This document shows, in pieces, positions 57,203 to 64,000 of a stretch of 64,000 nucleotides of DNA; the stretch's first letter is position 1, and the number at the start of each line of letters is the position of its first letter. The position numbers and the translations under genes were made by a program. This DNA comes from Knoxdaviesia capensis (Eukaryota > Ascomycota > Sordariomycetes > Microascales > Gondwanamycetaceae). The stretch is from NCBI GenBank assembly GCA_001510575.1, contig LNGK01000007.1, positions 558,001 through 622,000 of the forward strand, written 5' to 3'. Below the pieces are notes generated by a model. It searched no databases and had not been told where the DNA came from. It worked only from the letters and a program-made list of their open reading frames with translations.

Positions 57203-59109
57203 TTAAAGTAATCCTAGCCCTTTACTTATTTTTGCTAGTAGGGCCTTCTTTAGATATACCTCCCGTGCAAGACTTCTAATCGTTTTAGCTGCAAAAGCTG
57301 GGCTCACTCTGTTGTGTTCCAGTGCCCGTGTAAACACGAAAATCGTATCATTCAGAGCACGCTCCTCGACCGCAACTGAATATAACTGGTTTGCAACAGT
57401 AGTAGGGGCTACTAAAAGTTCATCAATCTTTGGTTCGGGATGCTTGTTTGATCCTTCAATGGCAGTATCTGCACGACGGAGGCCATCGTGGAGAATAGCC
57501 GCATTGGAATTCAAGAGTTGTGAAGTATGACCAACACGCCCCATCTCATCCTGTAAGCCAGCAAATGCAGCGGCCATTGCAGATCGTTGTGCATGTAATC
57601 CAGCAATACTGAACTCATACTGCCGCCAGGATGCCTTTCTCTGATCGCTCAAGATTCGGGCAATCTTCTGGAGGACGAGGTCTTTCTCGGGATTCGGTGG
57701 AATCGGTGGAGCGGCCGTAACAGGGCGAGACTGAACGACAACAGCCACGGGTTCATCCATGATATCCGGAGGTGGTGACACCTGTGCCGTCACTGCAATC
57801 GAACGGCTATTTTGGATGGGATGTGTGTGTCCTGGCTCTTCCTGGTAAAGCCCGTTGGGGGGGCTCGGAATTCGGGGTACCCTCGCCATGTGGAGGTCTA
57901 GGGACGTTTGAATATCTGGGGTGACAGGGCCTGCTCCACTTGAAATCTGACTCCAGTGCATCGGCCCTGCTTGATATGTATAGCCCCTTTGGGTCTGAGC
58001 AGCTGCTGGTTGAAATGTGTTCGTTGAATTCTGAAAAGGGTGGGCCGTTGAAAACTGGTATGTCGGTAGCGATTCTTGTGTCGGCCGGTGAGGAGGATTC
58101 CGCCGTGGTTCGTGGGGAAGGGGTGGCGCAGATTCGTATCGGGACGTTCTTGTATTTCCATCTAGTGAGTTACCAGCGCATAAGGAAGCCGAAATATCCC
58201 TTGTTTGAATCGGCCTTTCCCCAGCGTGATATGTTCCAGGTGCAAACAGGGGAGTCGGGGTGGTGGACGCAGCGGATGGTGGCTTTGGTAGAGGCGGAGG
58301 TGGTTTATCTGTTGTCGACGTGCTTGAAGATGAAGGTCGAACAGGAGGCGGTGTTTGTGCCCCGCCCATACCCGGAGGAAGCGGTGGCACCGCGGGAGGA
58401 GAGACAGATGTGGGCATCGCATGAGCATGCAAGTTCGTCTGCCTGAGGATTACCGGAGGTTCTTTCGCAAATACATCCCGTAAGATCGATATAAAGTCGA
58501 CAACGGAGGATTTCTAATTTGTCATGGTTAGTTCCTCTGGGTAGATAGGTATTGGAATCAAATCGGCTAACTGCCACTCACATCCCAGAAGCTCGGCCAT
58601 CTGGTCAGGTACGGGTGGTATACGTGACCTTGAGGGTCAACATGCTGCCCAGGCCGAACTTGAATGGTTTCAGTGGGCGTTATATAGATGAGTGGGGGCT
58701 CTTTTGGGTAAGAGTGAGGAATCCAAATGGATATCGGGAACCTATAGGTTGCGCCATTGAATTGCACTGGGAGAGTGCCAGAGATATGAAGGAGCAGGGC
58801 AGATACCCCGTTGTCGAAAGCTGAACATAACGGTCAGCTTCTGTATGCAGCACAGTCTGGGGTTCAAGATATTCCAACTCACTGTGAACGTCTGTCCGTG
58901 GCGACAACGTGGGGAAATGTGCGAGAAGTTGCGAAACATCGCTGTATGTGCGGTTTACATCTTGATATTGCTAGTTGCGTTTGACGAAGTTAGGTGATGA
59001 ATCCAACTCGACTAGATATATGGTGGTCATTGATTAGGAAGAGGGAGGTTATACGAACACTGGTCAGCACGCTATATAGCCAGTTAAGGATATGCTGCTG
59101 TACTGGCAT
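57203..59109 (-). CDS. vps23: Vps23/TSG101, ESCRT-I subunit with UEV domain
   Basis: Four exons (59109-59059, 58970-58883, 58820-58582, 58513-57203) give about 562 residues. The N-terminal UEV domain is unmistakable: HILNWLYSVLTS, NRTYSDVSQLL, YRFPISIWIPHSYPKEPPLIY, HVDPQGHVYHPYL, SVVDFISILRDVFAKEPPV. A long Pro-rich linker follows (about 155-390), then a helical coiled-coil region (about 395-480) and the C-terminal steadiness box (VEERALNDTIFVFTRALE...VYLKKALLAKISKGLG). Known role: ESCRT-I on endosomes binds ubiquitinated cargo and P(T/S)AP motifs, delivering membrane proteins to the multivesicular body. Splice sites: AGT|gttcgt (weak donor), A|gtgagt, GAT|gtgagt. The stop lies about 25 bases from the RIP-mutated island, so its 3' UTR must run into transposon DNA; the last residues could have been altered. 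Confidence 0.92.
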
Positions 59110-59845
59110 GGTCACTGGGGGCCACCTTATGCCACGTCTAGATGTCTGGGTTGGGAGAGTTATGATAAAGCATGGTGTGAACGAAAGAAGCTGGTCATGG
59201 AATATCAGGAAAAGCTGAGGTGGGAGGAATACATGGCGGGGCTGTCGGTAGGGTTAGGGTTATGTTATTTATGTATTTTAGAAGGATGTCTTCATATACT
59301 CAGGTATTTTTCTATTTGCAATATATAGTTAAGTCGGTCAAAGAAAAATAAGGGCGAGCACATCTAGAGCTCTTATCCTAGTATATACCGGCCTATCCTG
59401 CCTATTTCGCCTAGCGGCACCTAAGAGAGAATAAAATATACTTCATTATCACCAGGCTATATATAGCATGTTTCAATCAACCTTATAACGGGCATATATA
59501 TAGACATCAACTTATAGAGAATAGCTAAAAGTATATGGATTTATAAGCGCCTTCAAACAAAGCATGATCAAAACTTTATGAAGATCAGATATAGAAAAAC
59601 ATAGGTATATACCCTGGATATAACGCCTATCCCGCAAATATATAGATTATATAGCATATAGGATGTGCCCATAACATGTAGCTAATGAATGGAGGACGAG
59701 CTAATGGTAAAGATGTTACGTTTGCTATAAGGAATCGAATAAAAAGTAGACTAATAGAGAGAGAGAGATATCCTCATATAACTTCAAACGTCATAACACC
59801 AGATTACACTCAAATATCCAGGAATTGGAAACACTAGCTATCCCA
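59110..59845. other. Intergenic: vps23 promoter and receptor 3' region
   Basis: Moderately AT-rich, with a telomere-like TAGGGTTAGGGTTA at 59249-59262. No gene is visible. It lacks the CpA depletion of the island. Confidence 0.4.
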
Positions 59846-61073
59846 TTAACGAGCCGCCTCACGAAATTGCTCAACATCGTGCCGAACATGAACTTGTCCC
59901 ATCTCAAGGTCAGAGTTACTGACGAAGGCGTGACCTTTATCAGAAAGCCCGGGGGGGTTCCGAAGCTCGACAGAATCACCGGCATCAATTCGAGATACTA
60001 CTGTGCCGAGGTTGGTGCCCGACTGGCAAGGATTGAACTGAACACCTGCCGATGGTCTTTGTGTCGTAGTTCCCATAGCACTGTTGATAGATATATATGT
60101 GTTCGATCCTGATATAACGGCATGACTCAAACGTTGTGCGACCAGAGTTCCAAGCGGTAGGATGATCACGACTGTTGTGTACGTGAGGGATGCAGACTCG
60201 AAGTTCGCCATCGGAGTCCACTCGAGACAGGCAAAGATGACTATTAACCTCATGGACGGTTAGCGACCGGGAAAGAACGAGTGGACAACACAATACCAAG
60301 GCACCATGCCTGATCATACCTGGAATAATCATCATGAAGCCGTTGGTCATGACCAGGACTTCCATAGGAGAGAGACCGCTCCGCAAGGGAAGGAATCTCC
60401 TGTTCTTCACCAGATGAATGACGATCTGAACATTGAACAAGGCACAAAACCAGCAGATTGTTGCAGCCCCGAAAATGATGGTAAATTTGGCAACCCAGAT
60501 TAGCTCTCCAGAAGGACGGGCGGAAAGGTTTGAGCTGCTTAGCATGATGGTAAACACCATGCGGAATGCGACGGTTGCCACACAAAGCAGGCCGGACGAA
60601 ATCGCCACTAGCCACTTTACAGCGGTGGGCCACATCTTGACCATTGTCCAAGCCTGAAGGGCCAACATCACTTCAACTAGAATGACAACAACCAACGAGC
60701 AGCAGTTTGCAGCAATGCTGATCTGGAAATCGCGGAGGGGAACGAAGGAGTAATCGTTAGAGTACACAGCATAGAAGTCTGTCCACGCAGATGGATACCA
60801 GAGAGCCAAGAGGAGCATCCGAACGGTATTTGCACCCAGTGCCACGACATGAACGGCGGTGTTACAGTTGCGCAACCGTCTGGGGGAGTTCACTGCTAAC
60901 ACAACAACCAACATGAGAAAACTGGCGCCGATCTGGGAGCCATATGAGATACATATGCTGGTGAACGCCTTGATGTTGATGTCAATCAGGAAAATACTGA
61001 TTGGGATTTGCGTTGATCCATCCCCAGCAGTGATATTGAAGACCTGAGTCATTGGATCGAATTCGACTGCCAT
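59846..61073 (-). CDS. Alpha-type pheromone receptor, Ste2 family GPCR (PreB/GprA)
   Basis: Two exons (61073-60320 and 60240-59846; CCAG|GTATGA...TAATAG|TC) give about 382 residues. Seven hydrophobic segments are visible, including FTSICISYGSQIGASFLMLVVV, ISIAANCCSLVVVILVEVML, WLVAISSGLLCVATVAF, FTIIFGAATICWFCALFNVQI, VLVMTNGFMMIIPGVIFACLEW and LTYTTVVIILPLGTLVAQRL. The GSQIGA motif in segment 1 and the LPLGTLVAQ end of segment 7 are typical of fungal Ste2-like receptors. The N-terminus carries a glycosylation-type site (NIT). Known role: surface receptor for the alpha-type peptide pheromone, coupled to a heterotrimeric G protein and MAPK cascade in mating and chemotropism. The start at 61073 is preferred; an upstream ATG would add a hydrophobic leader. 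The polar C-terminal tail is about 80 residues. Confidence 0.88.
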
Positions 61074-62786
61074 GATGATGATCTGTATAAGAGGGGAAAA
61101 CAGAACACGAGAGACAGCGAAATAGAGAACGAAGGATGATGTGAAAGGGAGCAAAGCTCTTGGCTTGAACCGGGTTGCAGGTCAGTCTGGCCTCCTTGAT
61201 GATGATGACGATGGAGACTGATTGAAGTCGAAAGGGGGAGTTATGGACAGAGTGCGGTGATCCGGAATATAGACGACGGCCATATGAGAGGAGAGTGTTT
61301 CCATTTGTAGTCGTGAGCCATCCCTTTCTTTTAAGTTATAGCCGAGCTATTGTATCCGGGGAGGCAATATTCTCTCAACAGATGTAGCAGGTAGATTCCA
61401 AGTGCCGACCTAGAGAGACAGATACCAAACGGTGTCTGACCTGAATTGAAATCTCCAAGGGCTTATCACAGGAACACTATATGATAAACTTGTAGAAGGA
61501 GAGGAGACCAACCGGATGGCTATGACGGTAGTGGAGGCTGAACGGAGAAAGAGAAACAGAGGAAATTGACGACATTCAATGGATAAGCTATACCATTGTT
61601 CTGAAGGAAGAGAGGACTGACCAGTATGGCCTAGAAGAAGCCACGGAGAAATTGAACAAGACCATATTTCAGAATTGGGAATTGTCGAGCGAGAAGCGAG
61701 TGATTGGCGAGATGGTGGGATGCTTTCACACATGTCTCTTCCTGATGGTCCAGGGAGAACAATGCTTTCGTTGATAGTATTGTTCAGGTTCTTCAACACT
61801 AGCCGCATTTAACAGTTCTGTCGGCACCTGTCAGAAATTCGCTTTGCCCTTTCAAGGATACAGGCCAAGGCGAGATTGGCCAGAAGTTACCAACCCAACA
61901 GAAAAAAAATCCGAAAAGGTCCCTCAACCTAGTCAGCTCCTTAACATTCTTGTCGATTTTTTTTTCGCATTGTGTTCTGCCTCTGCCCTGTTCCCTTGAT
62001 TTGGAGTATCAGTTCTCTTCGCGTGATGATGGTGTCGGGATAACGACCGGGTAAGAAACCGAAACCTACCGTACGGAGCTAGCTAGCATGCACAAAAAAA
62101 AAGATACGGATGCCATGCCGCGCACCGAATGTGTGCACGAGCACATCGATTTAGAAGCATATCTGTGAAGATTTTGACCTACTCATCCACGTGGTAGGTA
62201 AGTATGGTATGGCAACAGTGCCCCATCCTCTCACCAAATCTGCGTTTTCGCAGATATCGCCGAATACCTTCCCTATGGATCGGGGACCAACTTGCTTAGA
62301 TTCCTGCCTGGCTGATGGGGGCAACATGCTCCATCTAAATCGGTACGTATAAATCGCCGACGCCTAAACGAATAGCAACCATATAGAGAAGTTAGCTGCC
62401 CAAGTGATGGCCTAAGTGCTTTTTGAAAACACATGTGTAGAGAGGAAATAGGAGAGTACCTATGTGCCAAGAAGTGCTCACAAATCTAGATTGAGGCTGT
62501 TGCACAGACATACCGTTTCACAGGCAATAAAAGAGCATGATGTATGTATGATGAATGTAAAAACGCTTGAATAACCCAATCTGTACTACCCGCTGAAATC
62601 GTCCCGATGTTATCGTACATGTTTAATACAATGTATGTTGGAATACACTTAGTAGACCTCTTTTAAGAAATGGTGATAATGACCTCGTAAAACTGTGTCT
62701 TCGAATTAAGTGATTCCTGAATGTTTGGAGGAAGGCGCCTATATCCAGAATCTTAGGAAATAAAGCAAAGCCATCGTCGAAAAGAT
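61074..62786. other. Intergenic: receptor upstream region and tom6 3' region
   Basis: 1.7 kb without a supportable gene. A minus-strand frame at 61410-61808 is open but shows no family features. The long region may hold the receptor's promoter. Confidence 0.4.
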
Positions 62787-63043
62787 TTAAGGGAGGAGGA
62801 AGAGCTCGCCGAGTCCACTAGCAAAAACAGTGACCGCCGCCTATGCATGGTAGAAGTCCGATGTTAGTAAATCACGTATCCGAACCATTAATTCGTGGGC
62901 GGACAGGCAGCACTCACCCCAAAAACAACGATGCTACGGACAAGCGAAGCATTCTCGGGGGCTGTAATGGCATCATAGGTTTGCATGACGAAGCCTTTCG
63001 GGGAGCTGGGGCCCTTCTCGATATATGACGGTCTCGTAGGCAT
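62787..63043 (-). CDS. tom6: Tiny Tom6-like subunit of the mitochondrial TOM complex
   Basis: Two exons, 63043-62918 and 62840-62787 (GGG|GTGAGT...GCATAG|GCG), encode about 59 residues. The product starts MPTRPSYIEKGPSSPKGF, continues with a conserved-looking TYDAITAPENASLVRSIVVFG, and ends with a single hydrophobic segment AAVTVFASGLGELFLLP. A basic N-terminus, the ENxxxVRS motif and one C-terminal membrane helix fit the small tail-anchored TOM subunit Tom6 of filamentous fungi, which stabilises the Tom40 translocase of the outer membrane. The gene is too short for ordinary ORF calling, and its joint is supported by clean splice sites with phase 0. Assignment to Tom6 rather than another small TOM or respiratory subunit is from recall of the family and is moderately sure. 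Confidence 0.7.
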
Positions 63044-64000
63044 ATTGGATGATGGGAATATATGGATTTGAATAGTATGAACAAACTTAAACGCACGAGA
63101 ATGGATGAATCTTCAAAGGTGAATCTTCAGATAGAAATGTGAAATGAAAGTTCTCACGAGGCTCTCTCGCTAAAGCATAGCTAATTTTTTTTAGGTCGTC
63201 CACGTGATCAGAATATCGATAAGATAAAGAAAGATCTTATCACAATAACTGAATCCGACATCGGGCTTCGGGACGGAATGGCAGTATGTAGTATGCACTA
63301 TGCATAGAGAAGTTTTTAAAAAATTCTTTTTCAAAAGAGGGGCTTTTTTTTTATTTTATTTCGAAGAAAAGTTTTATTATTAAAGGAGGCCGTTATGTGA
63401 AAATTGATCCAAAGTACAAGTGAGTCGGTATCCTTTGCATATATTGAAACATGCTTCTCGGATGTTGGCGGTTTGGCCACTTTCATCAGGAAAAAACGGG
63501 ACGCCTTAAGAAACCGACTCTCAGTAATCAATCGCCTGACTATTTTATTATGGAAATCAAGTCTCGGCTTTCCAAAAAAATAAAAAACAATAAAAGGAAA
63601 TTCAACCTCCAGCATCGGGAGCGATTCCGCCAGGAAGCCGCCGATCATTCCGCCCTCCCCCAAATGTGCATTTCCGAAGATGGTATGTACTGTGTAATTA
63701 ACATCATGAGATTAGTATTGACCTGAGGTGATAGAGCCGATTCAAGCCATCAATTGCGGATACCCAACTCTCGTTTATAATATGTAGTATCATAACGTAT
63801 GTTACGGTTTTAGTGCTGTCACCTAATCGAAGAGTTTCTCCTCAATTGTTTAGTTAAAATCCCCCCCATATCGTTTGTTGCCGCTTCGTCTCTTATAATT
63901 AGCTCATGGCCCCCCTCCTAAGTCTTGATATTCATCATAGAAATTCACTTCAACCCATTTCCGATTCCTGAACTGTCTCCCGTCTGATACAGAACTTCCT
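63044..64000. other. Right end of window, no clear gene
   Basis: The first part is the tom6 upstream region. Between 63300 and 63400 there are T- and A-rich runs. Opposed short frames at 63331-63663 and 63451-63726 overlap and neither has recognisable features. Confidence 0.35.

Overview
The window is nuclear DNA of a filamentous ascomycete, most likely of the Aspergillus/Penicillium type (Eurotiomycetes). The reasons are genes with short GT-AG introns, an ABC-B multidrug transporter of the fungal Mdr1 type, a fungal complex I 21 kDa subunit, a Ste2-type pheromone receptor, a Zn2Cys6 regulator, and a transposon block mutated in the pattern of RIP (repeat-induced point mutation, CpA to TpA).

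Layout. (1) 1-32.5 kb is ordinary gene-bearing DNA: the ESCRT-III subunit Did2/Vps46 (+); the cytoplasmic exosome helicase Ski2 (-); pyruvate dehydrogenase E1 beta (-); an ABC-B multidrug transporter with nine exons (-); a long gene-poor stretch; an NmrA-like NAD(P)-binding protein (-); a Zn2Cys6 transcription factor (+); a C2H2 zinc-finger protein (-); the fork-protection subunit Csm3/Swi3 (-); the complex I 21 kDa subunit (+); and a frameshifted remnant of the GAR synthetase part of ADE5,7 (-). (2) 32.5-57.2 kb is an AT-rich island of nested dead transposons. It holds three Ty3/Gypsy bodies, a Ty1/Copia body, two Fot1/pogo-like DNA transposons with TA target duplications, a 401-bp MITE with related ends, and two copies of a short GC-richer repeat. 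No long ORF survives. (3) 57.2-64 kb returns to genes, all on the minus strand: the ESCRT-I subunit Vps23/TSG101, whose stop codon abuts the island, a Ste2-family pheromone receptor, and a tiny two-exon gene resembling the mitochondrial import subunit Tom6.

The genes are mostly unrelated housekeeping functions, as usual in fungal chromosomes; I see no biosynthetic cluster. The two ESCRT genes act in the same multivesicular-body pathway but lie about 56 kb apart, so their co-occurrence may be chance. The best material for a second look is the transposon island: its insertion order can be read from target-site duplications and from unoccupied sites in sister copies within the same window. I did not find a convincing new multi-gene system. 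Exon coordinates are hand-derived from splice consensus and reading-frame continuity and may be off by a base in places.
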